A stretch of 64,000 nucleotides of DNA from Pseudoxanthomonas daejeonensis (GCF_010093205.1 NZ_PDWN01000003.1:1-64000); one strand, 5' to 3'. Positions 18,602 to 29,692 are shown, counted from the stretch's first letter. Notes: a model not told the origin generated them from the sequence alone. Numbers and translations: made by a program.

Positions 18602-20253
18602 TCCGTTCCCTCGCCCTCGCATCGGGCCTGGTATTCGCCGGTTCCGCAGTTGCTTCGGAGGACTACTACGGCACGCTGGAGCCGTTCGCGCAGGAAGCGG
18701 TCTACTTCGTCATGACCGATCGCTTCGTCAATGGCGATCCGGCCAACGACCACCGCGACCAGGGCGGCGCCCGCTCCCATCCGGAGCTGCGGACTTTCGA
18801 CATCCCGTTGTCGCCCTGCGACGGCCAGGTCGGCAACATCGGGTACCTCGGCGGCGACTTCCGCGGCCTGCTCGACAACGCCGCCTACATCCACGACCTG
18901 GGCTTCACCGCGGTCTGGCTCACGCCGATCGTCGACAATCCCGACGAGGCCTTCACGGGTGGCGACAAGGTGACATGCGACGGCTTCCTCACCGATCGCG
19001 GCAAGACCGGCTTCCACGGCTACTGGGGCGTCAACTTCTACCGCCTGGACGAGCACCTGCCCAGCGAAGGCCTGGATTTCGCGGGGCTCACCGCGGGGCT
19101 GCGCGCACACGGGCTGAAGACGGTGCTCGACATCGTGGGCAACCACGGCTCGCCGGCCTGGACCATGCCGGTGGCGCAGGCGCAGTTCGGCCAGCTGTTC
19201 GATGGCAACGGCACGCTGGTCGCCGACCACCAGAACCTGCCGCCAGGCAAGCTGGACCCGGCGCACAACCCGCTGCACGCGTTCTACAACACCCAGCCGG
19301 ACCTGGCCCAGCTGTCCGATCTCGATGCCGACAACCCGGCGGTGATGGACTACCTGGTCGGCGCCTACCTGCAGTGGATCGGGCAGGGAGTCGACGCGCT
19401 GCGCATCGACACAATCCGCCACCAGCCCCTGGCGTTCTGGAAAGCCTTCGCCGACCGGATCCGCGCCGAGCATCCGGGCATGTACATGTTCGGCGAGGCC
19501 TTCGACTACGACGCGGCGAAGATCGCCCCGTTCACCCTGGCCGAGAACGGCGGCATCAGCGTGCTCGATTTCCCGATGAAGCAGGCGATGGACGAGGTGT
19601 TCGGCCGCAAGGGCGCCGGCTTCGAGCGCATGGCTCCGGCGCTGCAGCTGGAGCACGCGCCTTACGCCAATGTCTACGACCTGGCGACCTTCTACGACAA
19701 CCACGACATGCGCCGCCTCGATGCCGACGATGCCGGCTTCATCGACGCGCACAACTGGCTGTTCACCGTGCGCGGCATCCCGGTGGTGTACTACGGTTCG
19801 GAAACCGGCTTCATGCGCGGCCAGGCCGAGCATGGCGGCAACCGCAGCTACTTCGGCCAGGCGCGGGTCGATGCCGCGTCGTCCAGCGACATCCATCGCA
19901 ACCTGAAGCGCATCGCCAGCCTGCGGCGGGAGTCGCCGGCGTTGCAGCGTGGCCTGCAGCTCGACGTCGAGCTGTCGGGTGACGTGGCGGCCTTCTATCG
20001 GGTCTACCAGCGGGGTGGCGTCAACCAGACCGCCCTGGTGCTGCTGAACAAGGGTGACCGGCCGCAATCGATGGCAGTGTCCGACTACCTGCAGCCCGGT
20101 CGCTGGCGCGACGGTTTCAGCGGAGCGACGCAGGAAGTCCGCAGGCAGTTGCGCGCCGAGGTGCCGGCGCATGGTGTCCGCGTATTCTTCTTCGACCAGC
20201 CGCTGACCCGGCCCGACCTGCGCGCGCGCCTGTCGGGTCTGATGGCGCATTGA
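18598..20253 (+). CDS. Exported GH13 alpha-amylase family enzyme
   Basis: 551 residues with a short signal peptide (cleavage near AVASED, residue 20). It keeps all GH13 catalytic positions: Asp271 (LRIDTIRHQ), Glu300 (MFGEAFD) and Asp370 (YDNHD), plus the YFVMTDRFVNGDPAND start and DIVGNHGS region seen in amylase and cyclomaltodextrinase relatives. The start overlaps the transporter stop by 4 bp. Released maltooligosaccharides would feed the co-transcribed MFS carrier. Whether it acts on starch or on shorter dextrins cannot be told from motifs. Confidence 0.88.
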   Translation: MIRSLALASGLVFAGSAVASEDYYGTLEPFAQEAVYFVMTDRFVNGDPANDHRDQGGARSHPELRTFDIPLSPCDGQVGNIGYLGGDFRGLLDNAAYIHDLGFTAVWLTPIVDNPDEAFTGGDKVTCDGFLTDRGKTGFHGYWGVNFYRLDEHLPSEGLDFAGLTAGLRAHGLKTVLDIVGNHGSPAWTMPVAQAQFGQLFDGNGTLVADHQNLPPGKLDPAHNPLHAFYNTQPDLAQLSDLDADNPAVMDYLVGAYLQWIGQGVDALRIDTIRHQPLAFWKAFADRIRAEHPGMYMFGEAFDYDAAKIAPFTLAENGGISVLDFPMKQAMDEVFGRKGAGFERMAPALQLEHAPYANVYDLATFYDNHDMRRLDADDAGFIDAHNWLFTVRGIPVVYYGSETGFMRGQAEHGGNRSYFGQARVDAASSSDIHRNLKRIASLRRESPALQRGLQLDVELSGDVAAFYRVYQRGGVNQTALVLLNKGDRPQSMAVSDYLQPGRWRDGFSGATQEVRRQLRAEVPAHGVRVFFFDQPLTRPDLRARLSGLMAH

Positions 20254-20262
20254 TTGCCCACA

Positions 20263-20280
20263 AGCCGGGCTAGCCCGGCT
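20263..20280. terminator. Palindrome between convergent amylase and LacI genes
   Basis: AGCCGGGCTAGCCCGGCT is an 18-base perfect palindrome 10 bp past the amylase stop. It can fold from either strand but has no U-run. A similar sequence (CCGGGCAAGCCCGGCT) occurs at 31020-31035, so it may be a dispersed repeat unit that also acts as an RNA 3' end. Confidence 0.45.
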
Positions 20281-20401
20281 CTACGCGGCGCGCGACCGCC
20301 CTGCGTGGAACGGGGCTGGTGCCGCTGTGCTTTCGCATCCGCGTCCAAGAGCCACTGATAGCTGCGGCTCCACGAGCCATCCTGTCCTGCAGCGCGGGTG
20401 C

Positions 20402-21433
20402 TCAGCCCGCGCTGGTGGAGCCGCGCAGGACCAGCTTCACCGGCAGGGTCCTGCTCTCCAGCGACTCGCCCTGGATCAGTCGGATCAGGCTGTCCACCAG
20501 CACTTCGCCGGCCTGCTTGGTGTCCTGCTGCACGGTCGACAGGCCCGGCTGCACGAAACTGGCCATGGCGATGTCGTCGAAGCCCGCGAGCGCCACGTCT
20601 TCCGGTACGCGCAGGCCGTGCTCGCGCAGGCCGTTCATCGCGCCCAGCGCGATCAGGTCGCTGGCCGCGAACAGGGCGTCGAACCGCGCGCCCGATCCCA
20701 GCAGCGTCCTCGCGGCCTCGTGGCCGGACTGCTCGGTGGTGATCGCGTCGACCTGCAGCAGCGCCTCGGGCTCCAGGCCGGCCTCGTCCAGCGCCGCCGC
20801 ATATCCGCGATAGCGCTCGAAGAACTCCGGGTAGTGGTCGGAGGCATGGCCCAGGAACGCGATCCGGCGCCGCCCCTGCGCCAGCAGGTGGGACGTGATG
20901 TCGTACCCGCCCTGGAAGTTGTCGCAGCCGATCGACACCCCCGGCTCGCCGGGCAATGCAGCGCCCCAGCGCACGAAATGGGTGCCCTGTTCGACCAGGC
21001 GCTGCAGCTTGGATTCCGCTTCCAGGTAATCGCCATAGCCGAGCAGGATCAGCCCGTCGGCCTTGTGGCTGTCCTCGAAGTCGGCATGCCAGTTCGTCGA
21101 GAGCTGCTGGAAGGACACCAGCAGGTCGAAGCCGCGCAGGGCGCAGGCGCGGGTGATCGAGCCCAGCATCGAGTGGAAGAACGGGTTGATCAGCGAATCG
21201 TCGGGGGTGGGGTCCTCGAAGAACAGCAGGGCCAGCGTGCCGGACTGCTGGCAGCGAAGGTTGGAGGCGTTCTTGTCGACCTTGTAGTTGAGCTCGCGGG
21301 CGATGGCGAGGATCTTCTGCCGCGTCTCCGGGTTGACCGACGGGCTGCCGCGCAGCGCACGCGACACCGTGGGCTGGGAGACCCCGGCCAGGTGGGCGAT
21401 GTCGAGCGAGGTCGCCTTGCCCTTGATGGTCAT
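20402..21433 (-). CDS. LacI family transcriptional regulator of the maltodextrin locus
   Basis: 343 residues from ATG 21433. The N-terminal helix-turn-helix (TSLDIAHLAGVSQPTVSRALRG, residues 8-29) and the hinge (RQKILAIARELNYKVDKNASNL) precede a periplasmic-binding-protein-like sensor domain with RRIAFLGHASDHYPEFFERYRGY, FAASDLIALGAMNGL and GFDDIAMASFVQPGLSTV. Position at the end of the GH13/GH97/TonB/MFS locus and the paired CG-centred palindromes nearby make it the likely local repressor; maltose or a related sugar would be the inducer. It corresponds by context to MalR/AglR-like regulators. Transcribed convergently to the amylase gene. Confidence 0.88.
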   Translation of the reverse strand: MTIKGKATSLDIAHLAGVSQPTVSRALRGSPSVNPETRQKILAIARELNYKVDKNASNLRCQQSGTLALLFFEDPTPDDSLINPFFHSMLGSITRACALRGFDLLVSFQQLSTNWHADFEDSHKADGLILLGYGDYLEAESKLQRLVEQGTHFVRWGAALPGEPGVSIGCDNFQGGYDITSHLLAQGRRRIAFLGHASDHYPEFFERYRGYAAALDEAGLEPEALLQVDAITTEQSGHEAARTLLGSGARFDALFAASDLIALGAMNGLREHGLRVPEDVALAGFDDIAMASFVQPGLSTVQQDTKQAGEVLVDSLIRLIQGESLESRTLPVKLVLRGSTSAG

Positions 21434-21500
21434 GCCGGGCCCCCTCCGGGCCGGTATGCGTGGTGCAGGTGCGCATGATGCCATGTGGCCGTGGCCCGGT

Positions 21501-21531
21501 TTGCGCCATCCCGGCGCGACTGGGCTAGAAT
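21501..21531 (+). promoter_or_regulatory. Candidate thrS promoter
   Basis: TTGCGC (21501-21506) and TAGAAT (21526-21531) with a 19-base spacer. The spacing is longer than ideal. A start near 21538 would give a leader of about 240 bases containing the leader peptide and attenuator. Confidence 0.45.
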
Positions 21532-21572
21532 TCCCGCAAGCCGCCGGCATCGCGCCGGCGACCTGATCACAG

Positions 21573-21684
21573 GGTGGCCTGCGGCAACGCCGGCCGAGCG
21601 TGCGACATGAGCACTACCACCGCCCAACGCTGAAGGCCACCGGGGTACCGCGATCCGCAGGCGCCTTCGTGGCGCTTTTATTTT
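21573..21684 (+). promoter_or_regulatory. Threonine-responsive transcription attenuator upstream of thrS
   Basis: An intrinsic terminator (AGGCGCC 21659-21665, loop TTCGT, GGCGCTT to 21677, then TTTTATTTT-type tract to 21684) lies 95 bp before the thrS start. Its 5' arm overlaps CCGCAGGC (21655-21662), which is an exact complement of GCCTGCGG (21577-21584), an antiterminator option. GGTGGCC (21573-21579) can instead pair with GGCCACC (21635-21641). A Thr-rich leader peptide lies between. The elements are seen; ribosome-controlled switching is inferred. Confidence 0.65.
21607..21633 (+). CDS. Putative thrS leader peptide MSTTTAQR
   Basis: An 8-codon frame: ATG AGC ACT ACC ACC GCC CAA CGC then TGA. 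Three consecutive threonine codons sit right before the terminator of the thrS leader. Stalling at these codons when charged threonyl-tRNA is scarce is the classical way to favour read-through. The Shine-Dalgarno is weak (CGAGCG). Confidence 0.6.
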   Translation: MSTTTAQR

Positions 21685-21778
21685 GCCCGCCCGAGGGCGA
21701 AGCGCCCGCACCCCGTGCGGACATCCAATGCAACAGCGCCGGCCCCGGCCGGCTGCGAAGAAGGCCAAACCGCTCCCC

Positions 21779-23683
21779 ATGATCACGATCACGCTTCCCG
21801 ACGGCAGCCGCCGCGAGTTCGATGCCCCCGTCTCCGTGCTCCAGGTTGCCCAGTCGATCGGCGCCGGGCTGGCCAAGGCCACCGTGGCCGGGCAGGTCGA
21901 CGGCCGCCTGGTCGACGCCGGCGACGTCATCGACCACGACGCGACGCTGCGCATCATCACGCCCAAGGACGAGGAGGGCGTGGAGATCATCCGCCACTCC
22001 TGCGCCCACCTGGTCGGCCACGCGGTCAAGCAGCTGTACCCGGACGCGAAGATGGTGATCGGCCCGGTGATCGCCGAGGGCTTCTACTACGACATCCACA
22101 GCGAGCGCCCGTTCACGCCGGACGACCTGGTCGCGATCGAGGCGCGCATGCGCGAGCTGATCGCCCAGGACTACGACGTCATCAAGAAGGTGACCCCGCG
22201 CGCGGAAGTGGTGGAGGTGTTCAGGGCCCGCGGCGAGGACTACAAGCTGCGCCTGATCGAGGACATGCCCGACGACGTCAAGGCGATGGGCCTGTACTAC
22301 CACCAGGAATACGTGGACATGTGCCGCGGCCCGCACGTGCCCAATACGCGCTTCCTGAAGGCGTTCAAGCTGACCCGCACGTCCGGCGCGTACTGGCGCG
22401 GCGACGCCAAGAACGAACAGCTGCAGCGCATCTACGGCACTGCCTGGGCCGATGAGAAGCAGCTCAAGGCCTACATCCAGCGGATCGAGGAGGCCGAGAA
22501 GCGCGACCATCGCCGCATCGGCAAGCAGCAGAACCTGTTCCACCTGCAGGAGGAAGCGCCGGGCCTGGTGTTCTGGCATCCCAAGGGCTGGTCGGTGTGG
22601 CAGGTGGTGGAGCAGTACATGCGCCGCGTCTACCGCCAGACAGGCTATGGCGAGGTGCGCTGCCCGCAGATCCTGGACGTGTCGCTGTGGCAGAAGTCCG
22701 GCCACTGGGACAACTACAAGGACAACATGTTCTTCACCGAGTCGGAGAAGCGCACGTACGCGGTCAAGCCGATGAACTGCCCGGGCCATGTCCAGGTGTT
22801 CAACCAGGGCCTGCACAGCTATCGCGACCTGCCGATCCGCTACGGCGAGTTCGGCGCCTGCCACCGCAACGAGCCTTCCGGCGCGCTGCACGGCATCCTT
22901 CGCGTGCGTGGCTTCACCCAGGACGACGGCCACATTTTCTGCACCGAGAACCAGGTCGAGTCCGAAGTCCGCGCGTTCCACGAGCAGGCGCTGAAGGTCT
23001 ACGCGGATTTCGGTTTCCAGGACATCCAGATCAAGATCGCCCTGCGCCCGGATTCGCGCCTGGGCGACGACGCCACGTGGGACAAGGCCGAGGACGCGTT
23101 GCGTTCCGCGTTGCGCGCCTCGGGCGTGGAATGGCAGGAGTTGCCGGGCGAGGGTGCCTTCTACGGCCCCAAGATCGAATACCACCTCAAGGACGCCATC
23201 GGCCGGACCTGGCAGCTGGGCACCATGCAGGTGGACTTCATGATGCCGGCCCGCCTGGGCGCCGAGTACGTGGACGAGAACAGCCAGCGCCGGAACCCGG
23301 TCATGCTGCACCGCGCGATCGTGGGATCCATGGAGCGGTTCCTGGGCATCCTGATCGAGCACCACGCCGGTTCCTTCCCGGCGTGGCTGGCCCCGGTCCA
23401 GGCCGTGGTCATGAACATCACCGACGCCCAGGCTGAATACGTCGCTGAAGTCCAGAAAATCCTTTCGAATCAAGGGTTCAGGGTCGAAGCCGATTTGCGC
23501 AACGAGAAGATCGGCTTTAAGATCCGCGAGCACACGCTGCAGCGGGTGCCGTACCTGCTGGTGGTCGGTGACCGCGAGAAAGAGAACGGTGCCGTGGCAT
23601 TGCGCACGCGTTCCGGGGAAGATTTGGGCACAATATCGGTGTCCGCGTTCGCCGAAATGCTGCGTTCGCAGGAATTGGCTTAA
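21779..23683 (+). CDS. thrS: Threonyl-tRNA synthetase
   Basis: 634 residues from ATG 21779 ([20 protein letters not shown]), the usual length; an upstream in-frame extension is rejected because it runs through the attenuator. Domain order: TGS (1-61), editing domain with [16 protein letters not shown] (the HxxxH pair) and [10 protein letters not shown], class II catalytic core with motif 2 ([31 protein letters not shown]) and motif 3 ([20 protein letters not shown]), and an anticodon-binding C-terminal domain. It charges tRNA-Thr with threonine in the cytoplasm. First gene of the thrS-infC unit; regulated by the leader described above. Confidence 0.97.
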   Translation: MITITLPDGSRREFDAPVSVLQVAQSIGAGLAKATVAGQVDGRLVDAGDVIDHDATLRIITPKDEEGVEIIRHSCAHLVGHAVKQLYPDAKMVIGPVIAEGFYYDIHSERPFTPDDLVAIEARMRELIAQDYDVIKKVTPRAEVVEVFRARGEDYKLRLIEDMPDDVKAMGLYYHQEYVDMCRGPHVPNTRFLKAFKLTRTSGAYWRGDAKNEQLQRIYGTAWADEKQLKAYIQRIEEAEKRDHRRIGKQQNLFHLQEEAPGLVFWHPKGWSVWQVVEQYMRRVYRQTGYGEVRCPQILDVSLWQKSGHWDNYKDNMFFTESEKRTYAVKPMNCPGHVQVFNQGLHSYRDLPIRYGEFGACHRNEPSGALHGILRVRGFTQDDGHIFCTENQVESEVRAFHEQALKVYADFGFQDIQIKIALRPDSRLGDDATWDKAEDALRSALRASGVEWQELPGEGAFYGPKIEYHLKDAIGRTWQLGTMQVDFMMPARLGAEYVDENSQRRNPVMLHRAIVGSMERFLGILIEHHAGSFPAWLAPVQAVVMNITDAQAEYVAEVQKILSNQGFRVEADLRNEKIGFKIREHTLQRVPYLLVVGDREKENGAVALRTRSGEDLGTISVSAFAEMLRSQELA

Positions 23684-23746
23684 CCGAAAAAGGTGTGGCC
23701 GGCCCCCCGCCGGCCCTCCGCCCAGTCCACCCCTGGAGACCGAAAC

Positions 23747-24268
23747 ATCAGTACCCCAGATAAACAAAACCGGAAGAACGGCGAGATCCGCGTCCCGCGC
23801 GTGCGCGTGATCGGGTCCGACGGCGAGATGATCGGCGTGCTGTCGCGCGATGAAGCGCTGCGCATGGCCGAAGAGGAAGCACTCGACCTCGTCGAGATCC
23901 AGCCCAACGCCGATCCGCCGGTCTGCAAGATCATGGACTTCGGCAAGTTCAAGTTCGAGCTGCAGAAGAAGGCCAACGAGGCCAAGAAGAAGACCAAGCA
24001 GGTCGAGATCAAGGAGCTCAAGTTCCGTCCGGTCACGGACGAGGGCGACTACCAGATCAAGCTGCGCAACATGCGCCGTTTCCTGGAAGAGGGCGACAAG
24101 GTCAAGGTCAACATCCGCTTCCGTGGCCGCGAGATGAGCCACCAGGAACTGGGCCGGCAGATGGCCGCGCGGATCGAGGCCGACCTGGGCGAAGACATTG
24201 TCATCGAGTCGCGCCCGCGCCTGGAAGGGCGGCAGATGGTGATGATGATCGCGCCGAAGAAGAGGTGA
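23747..24268 (+). CDS. infC: Translation initiation factor IF-3 (ATC start codon)
   Basis: 173 residues if translation starts at ATC 23747 (first residues (M)[25 protein letters not shown]), preceded by CTGGAGACC at a proper distance. No ATG, GTG or TTG lies at a fitting place; the next in-frame ATG would delete the N-domain start. AUU/AUC starts are a known feature of infC and let IF-3 repress its own translation. N-domain to about residue 75, lysine-rich linker ([15 protein letters not shown]), C-domain with [15 protein letters not shown] and [10 protein letters not shown]. It binds 30S and selects initiator tRNA. Follows thrS by 63 bp. Confidence 0.95.
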   Translation: MSTPDKQNRKNGEIRVPRVRVIGSDGEMIGVLSRDEALRMAEEEALDLVEIQPNADPPVCKIMDFGKFKFELQKKANEAKKKTKQVEIKELKFRPVTDEGDYQIKLRNMRRFLEEGDKVKVNIRFRGREMSHQELGRQMAARIEADLGEDIVIESRPRLEGRQMVMMIAPKKR

Positions 24269-24300
24269 CCGGGGCGGCGCTTGCGCCGCTGACCGGATCC

Positions 24301-24332
24301 CGAAGGGGCGCCCATGGCGCCCCTTCGCTTTT
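24301..24332 (+). terminator. Rho-independent terminator after infC
   Basis: 12-bp perfect stem (CGAAGGGGCGCC / GGCGCCCCTTCG, loop CAT) followed by CTTTT, 32 bp past the infC stop. It separates thrS-infC from rpmI-rplT. Confidence 0.85.
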
Positions 24333-24465
24333 GGCCCGCGGCCGACAGGTGCCTGGCTGATTGCGTGGATGCGTGCCTGGCCCTTTGCTGGAACGGGCGA
24401 CTGGCCCTTCTGGCCCGGTCCGCGACGGGAAGGGGTCGCCTCGCGGGCCATCGGAACCCCCTGAA

Positions 24466-24494
24466 TTGCAAAGGAAACCTGCGCCGGGCATAAT
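24466..24494 (+). promoter_or_regulatory. Sigma-70 promoter of rpmI-rplT
   Basis: TTGCAA (24466-24471), 17-base spacer, CATAAT (24489-24494). Transcription would start near 24501, giving a leader of about 150 bases before rpmI. Confidence 0.75.
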
Positions 24495-24500
24495 GCGCGG

Positions 24501-24650
24501 CTCCGGTTCGCCGGAGAGGGCTGGAAACAGCTTCAGGACCCGTCGGGTTTCCGTAAGGAATCAACGACTTACCGACCGGTGTGGGCAAGGATGGAAAGCG
24601 TGGCGAAGGCCACCGCCCGCGCCAGTGAGAGATCTGAAAAGGACATAGCA
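24501..24650 (+). promoter_or_regulatory. rpmI-rplT leader with tetraloop hairpins, possible L20 autoregulation site
   Basis: The leader begins with CTCCGG-TTCG-CCGGAG (24501-24516, a UUCG tetraloop), then GCTG-GAAA-CAGC (24520-24531, a GNRA tetraloop). The rest up to AAAAGGAC before the ATG has no gene. L20 is known to repress its own operon by binding structured leader RNA in E. coli and Bacillus; that this leader does so is inference. Between the infC terminator and the promoter (24333-24465) I see nothing recognisable. Confidence 0.45.
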
Positions 24651-24848
24651 ATGCCCAAGATCAAGACCAACCGGGCGGCGGCCAAGCGATTCCGCAAGAC
24701 CGCCTCCGGCAAGTACAAGGCCGGCCACGCCAACCGTAGCCACATCCTCACCAAGAAAGCGACCAAGCGGAAGCGCAACCTGCGGCAGACGAACCACGTC
24801 CGCGCCGAGGATGCAGGCCGTCTGGACCGCATGCTTCCGTATCTCTGA
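24651..24848 (+). CDS. rpmI: 50S ribosomal protein L35
   Basis: 65 residues, the standard length. [22 protein letters not shown] start, then [15 protein letters not shown] and the [11 protein letters not shown] end are all family signatures. Highly basic, no signal. ATG 24651 follows AAAAGGACAT. An in-frame ATG at 24579 is rejected because it lies in the leader. Its stop is 13 bp before rplT; L35 is a large-subunit component near the tRNA exit region. Confidence 0.97.
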   Translation: MPKIKTNRAAAKRFRKTASGKYKAGHANRSHILTKKATKRKRNLRQTNHVRAEDAGRLDRMLPYL

Positions 24849-24861
24849 GGAGGACTGACAA

Positions 24862-26350
<1,489 letters not shown>

Positions 26351-26425
26351 GGCGACTACGCCGGACCGTCGCAACCCAACGACTTCAACGGCGGGCCAGG
26401 CCCGCACCATGGACCACGATCAACG

Positions 26426-28855
26426 ATGAAATTCTCCGAAAACTGGCTGCGCAGCCATGTGCCGACCTCGGCCAACCGCGACGGGCTGGCCGCGACCCTG
26501 ACCGCGATCGGCCTGGAGGTCGAAGAGGTCACCGCGCTCGGTGACGGCCTGGCCGGCGTGGTGGTCGCGCGGATCGTCGCGGCGGCCAAGCACCCGGAGG
26601 CCGATCGCCTGCAGGTCTGCCAGGTCGATATCGGAGATGGACAGCCGCTGCAGATTGTCTGCGGCGCCCCCAATGCGCGCGCCGGGCTGGTCGCGCCGCT
26701 GGCCATGGTCGGCTCCAGCGTGGGCGGCATCGCGATCAAGGCGGCGAAACTGCGCGGCGTCGAATCAAACGGAATGCTCTGCTCGGCGAAGGAGCTGGGC
26801 CTGGATGCCGATGCGTCCGGCCTGCTCGAGTTGCCGGCTGACGCACCGGCCGGTGCGTCGCTGGCGGACTACCTCGGCCTGCCCGACGCCAGTATCGAGA
26901 TCAAGCTGACCCCCAATCGCGCGGACTGCTTCAGCATCCGCGGCATCGCCTATGACGTCGCCGCCGCGCTGGCCAGCGAAGTGGTGCCGCTGGACATCGC
27001 GCCGGTCCCCGCGCAGGACGCCTCGGCGATGGAAGTACTGCTGGAAGCGGGCGAGCGCGTGCCGCGCTTCGCGGGTCGGGTGGTCCGGGAAGTGGACGCC
27101 ACCGTGCCCACGCCGGCGTGGATGGCCGAGCGGCTGCGTCGCTCCGGCGTGCGCCCGATCAGCTTCCTGGTCGACGTCACCCAGTACGTGATGCTGGAGC
27201 TCGGGCAGCCGATGCACGCCTTCGACCGCGACTCGCTCGAAGGTCCGGTCGTCGTGCGCCCGGCGCGCGCGGGCGAGCGGGTGAAGCTGCTCGACGGTCG
27301 CGAGGCCGAGCTGGACGCGGAGTTCCTGGTCGTCGCCGACAGCCGCGGCGGCCATGCGGAGCGCGCGGTCGCGCTGGGCGGGATCATGGGCGGGGAGGAC
27401 ACCAAGGTCACCGATGCCACCCGCAACGTATTCCTGGAGGCGGCGCACTGGATCCCTTCGGCGATCATCGGTCGCAGCCGCCGGCTCGGCCTGCACACCG
27501 ACGCCGGCCACCGCTTCGAACGCGGCGTGGATCCCGAGCTGCCACGCGTGGCGGTCGAGTACGCCACGCGCCTGATCCTGGACATCGCCGGGGGCACGCC
27601 CGGGCCGCTGACCGAGGCCACCTTGGCGGACCACCTGCCGCGGACGGGCACCATCGGCCTGCGCCGCGCACGCGTGGCCCGTGTCCTCGGCATCGGTATC
27701 GCCGACGCCGAGATCGAACGCATCCTGCGCGCGCTGGGCATGCAGGTCGCTGCGGCCGGGGACGGCTGGCAGGTCACGCCGCCGAGCCGGCGCTTCGACA
27801 TCGCCATCGAGGAAGACCTGATCGAGGAACTGGCCCGCATCCACGGCTACGACCGGATCCCGACCACCGTGCCGGGCGGGCCGGCGCGCATCGCCGCACC
27901 GAGCGAGACGCGACTGGCCGAAACCGACATCCGTCGCCAGCTGGTCGCGCGCGATTACCTGGAAGCGGTGAGCTTCGCTTTCGTCGAAGCTGATCTGCTG
28001 GAGGCGTGGCACAGCGCCGCGGCCACCGTGCCGCTGGCCAACCCGCTGAGCGCCGAACTGGCGGTGATGCGGCCGCGGTTGCTGCCTGGGCTGGTCGATG
28101 CGTTGGCGCGCAATGTTTCGCGACAGGCCGGTCGCGTGCGCCTGTTCGAGCTGGGGCGAACCTTCGCGGAAGCCGATCCGGCGCTGCGTGTTCCGGGCGT
28201 CCCGGCAGCGGCGCCGGTGGAGACCCGGCGGATCGCCGCCGTGGCCTGTGGCGACGCCGGTGCCGAGCAATGGGGGCACGCGGCGCGCCCGGTCGACTTC
28301 CATGACATGAAGGGCGACCTGGAATCGCTGGCCGCCGCGTCCGGGGCGACCCTGCAGTTCCGCCCTTCTTCGGAGGCCTTCGGCCACCCTGGACGCAGTG
28401 CGGACGTATACCGCACCGACGGCGACGCCAGCGAGGTCCGGCTGGGCTGGATCGGCCAGCTTCATCCGCGCCTGCAGAAGGCGCTCGACCTGGGCGTGGA
28501 CGTGGTCGCCTTCGAACTGGACCTGGCGCCCCTCGAGCGGCGTGCCCTGCCGCGTGCCGAGGCGTTGTCGCGCTTCCCGCCCGTGCGTCGCGACCTGGCC
28601 TTTGTGGTCGGCGTCGACGTGCCCTGGGCGGCCTTGGCCGCCAGCGCCCGCGAGGCCGCCGGGCCGGTCCTGCGCGACCTGGTGCTGTTCGATCGATACC
28701 AGGGGGCAGGCGTGGAATCCGGTTGCAAGAGTCTGGCTATGGGCTTGATTTTGCAGGACAACGCGCGCACTCTGACCGACCAGGACGCGGATGCGCTGGT
28801 GGAGCGGGTGGTGGCCCGGCTGGGCCGCGACCACGCTGCCAGGATCCGCGGCTGA
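26426..28855 (+). CDS. pheT: Phenylalanyl-tRNA synthetase beta subunit
   Basis: 809 residues, close to the usual 790-800. Domains in order: an OB-fold tRNA-binding domain (residues 39-150, [24 protein letters not shown]), B3/B4 editing domain ([19 protein letters not shown]), B5 domain ([16 protein letters not shown]) and FDX-ACB anticodon-binding domain at the end ([20 protein letters not shown] to [15 protein letters not shown]). It pairs with PheS and edits mischarged Tyr-tRNA. ihfA follows by 19 bp, the arrangement of the E. coli pheST-ihfA operon. Confidence 0.97.
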   Translation: MKFSENWLRSHVPTSANRDGLAATLTAIGLEVEEVTALGDGLAGVVVARIVAAAKHPEADRLQVCQVDIGDGQPLQIVCGAPNARAGLVAPLAMVGSSVGGIAIKAAKLRGVESNGMLCSAKELGLDADASGLLELPADAPAGASLADYLGLPDASIEIKLTPNRADCFSIRGIAYDVAAALASEVVPLDIAPVPAQDASAMEVLLEAGERVPRFAGRVVREVDATVPTPAWMAERLRRSGVRPISFLVDVTQYVMLELGQPMHAFDRDSLEGPVVVRPARAGERVKLLDGREAELDAEFLVVADSRGGHAERAVALGGIMGGEDTKVTDATRNVFLEAAHWIPSAIIGRSRRLGLHTDAGHRFERGVDPELPRVAVEYATRLILDIAGGTPGPLTEATLADHLPRTGTIGLRRARVARVLGIGIADAEIERILRALGMQVAAAGDGWQVTPPSRRFDIAIEEDLIEELARIHGYDRIPTTVPGGPARIAAPSETRLAETDIRRQLVARDYLEAVSFAFVEADLLEAWHSAAATVPLANPLSAELAVMRPRLLPGLVDALARNVSRQAGRVRLFELGRTFAEADPALRVPGVPAAAPVETRRIAAVACGDAGAEQWGHAARPVDFHDMKGDLESLAAASGATLQFRPSSEAFGHPGRSADVYRTDGDASEVRLGWIGQLHPRLQKALDLGVDVVAFELDLAPLERRALPRAEALSRFPPVRRDLAFVVGVDVPWAALAASAREAAGPVLRDLVLFDRYQGAGVESGCKSLAMGLILQDNARTLTDQDADALVERVVARLGRDHAARIRG

Positions 28856-28874
28856 AACAGGGGATGTATCCAGG

Positions 28875-29180
28875 ATGGCATTGACCAAGGCGGAGATGGC
28901 CGAGCGTCTGTTCGACGAAGTCGGCCTGAACAAGCGCGAGGCGAAGGAATTCGTCGACGCGTTCTTCGAGGTGTTGCGCGAGGCGCTGCAGGGCGGACGG
29001 CAGGTGAAATTGTCGGGCTTCGGCAACTTCGACCTGCGCCGCAAGAACCAGCGGCCCGGGCGCAACCCGAAGACCGGCGAGGAGATCCCGATCTCCGCGC
29101 GCACCGTGGTCACCTTCCGCCCCGGCCAGAAGCTGAAGGAGCGCGTGGAGGCTTACGCCGGAGCCGCGCCGCATGCTTGA
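28875..29180 (+). CDS. ihfA: Integration host factor alpha subunit
   Basis: 101 residues from ATG 28875. [38 protein letters not shown], then [30 protein letters not shown] is the IHF-alpha signature; the Pro at the tip of the arm intercalates and bends DNA by about 160 degrees. It acts as heterodimer with IHF-beta, not in this window. It overlaps the MerR gene by 8 bp and follows pheT, the usual order. Confidence 0.95.
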   Translation: MALTKAEMAERLFDEVGLNKREAKEFVDAFFEVLREALQGGRQVKLSGFGNFDLRRKNQRPGRNPKTGEEIPISARTVVTFRPGQKLKERVEAYAGAAPHA

Positions 29181-29529
29181 TCCCGGCAGCAACCGCGAGC
29201 TTCCGCCGATCCCGGCCAAGCGCTACTTCACCATTGGCGAGGTCAGCGAGCTGTGCGACGTGAAGCCGCACGTGCTGCGTTACTGGGAAACCGAGTTTCC
29301 GAGCCTGAGTCCGGTCAAGCGCCGCGGCAACCGCCGCTACTACCAGCGCCATGACGTGCTCATGGTGCGCCAGATCCGCGGCCTGCTTTACGAACAGGGC
29401 TATACGATCGGCGGCGCGCGCCTGCGCCTGGAAGGCGAGGGGGCAAAGCAGGAGTCCGCGCTGAGCAGCCAGATCGTGCGCCAGGTGCGCATGGAGCTGG
29501 AAGAAGTACTGCAGCTGCTCAGGCGCTGA
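29173..29529 (+). CDS. MerR family transcriptional regulator
   Basis: 118 residues. The winged helix starts at [69 protein letters not shown], a full MerR DNA-binding domain with the wing [10 protein letters not shown] short helix ([13 protein letters not shown]) would form the dimer coil. There are no effector-binding cysteines, so the signal is unknown. It overlaps ihfA by 8 bp, a neighbour pair kept across gamma- and betaproteobacteria. Confidence 0.9.
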   Translation: MLDPGSNRELPPIPAKRYFTIGEVSELCDVKPHVLRYWETEFPSLSPVKRRGNRRYYQRHDVLMVRQIRGLLYEQGYTIGGARLRLEGEGAKQESALSSQIVRQVRMELEEVLQLLRR

Positions 29530-29579
29530 GAATTCGTGGTTTCGCCATTGCGGCCTCGCCGCGGGCGGCGCCGAACCGG

Positions 29580-29585
29580 TATAAT
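29580..29585 (+). promoter_or_regulatory. Probable -10 element of tRNA-Pro
   Basis: A perfect TATAAT 31 bp upstream of the mature tRNA. No good -35 is seen at the right distance. The palindrome CCCGCCTAGGCGGG (29592-29605) lies in the 5' precursor. Confidence 0.55.
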
Positions 29586-29615
29586 CGCCGGCCCGCCTAG
29601 GCGGGAAAGCTGCTT

Positions 29616-29692
29616 CGGGGTATAGCGCAGCCTGGTAGCGCACCAGTCTGGGGGACTGGTGGTCGTCGGTTCGAATCCGGCTACCCCGACCA
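29616..29692 (+). tRNA. tRNA-Pro(GGG)
   Basis: 77 bases including encoded CCA. Acceptor CGGGGTA / TACCCCG, D-arm GCGC / GCGC, anticodon stem CCAGT / ACTGG with loop CTGGGGG (anticodon GGG), T-arm GTCGG / CCGGC with TTCGAAT loop. Decodes CCC. Confidence 0.95.

Noticed and set aside
21614..24451. A 945-codon minus-strand open frame antisense to thrS and infC
   Set aside because: Low-complexity, without a recognisable fold, and it covers two certain genes on the other strand.
24579..24650. N-terminal extension of rpmI from an in-frame ATG
   Set aside because: L35 has a fixed N-terminus MPKIKTN, the Shine-Dalgarno is in front of 24651, and the extension lies in the structured leader.
29593..29692. 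tRNA-Pro as integration site of a mobile element
   Set aside because: A terminator and a normal exported-protein gene follow; no integrase and no second copy of the tRNA 3' end in the window.
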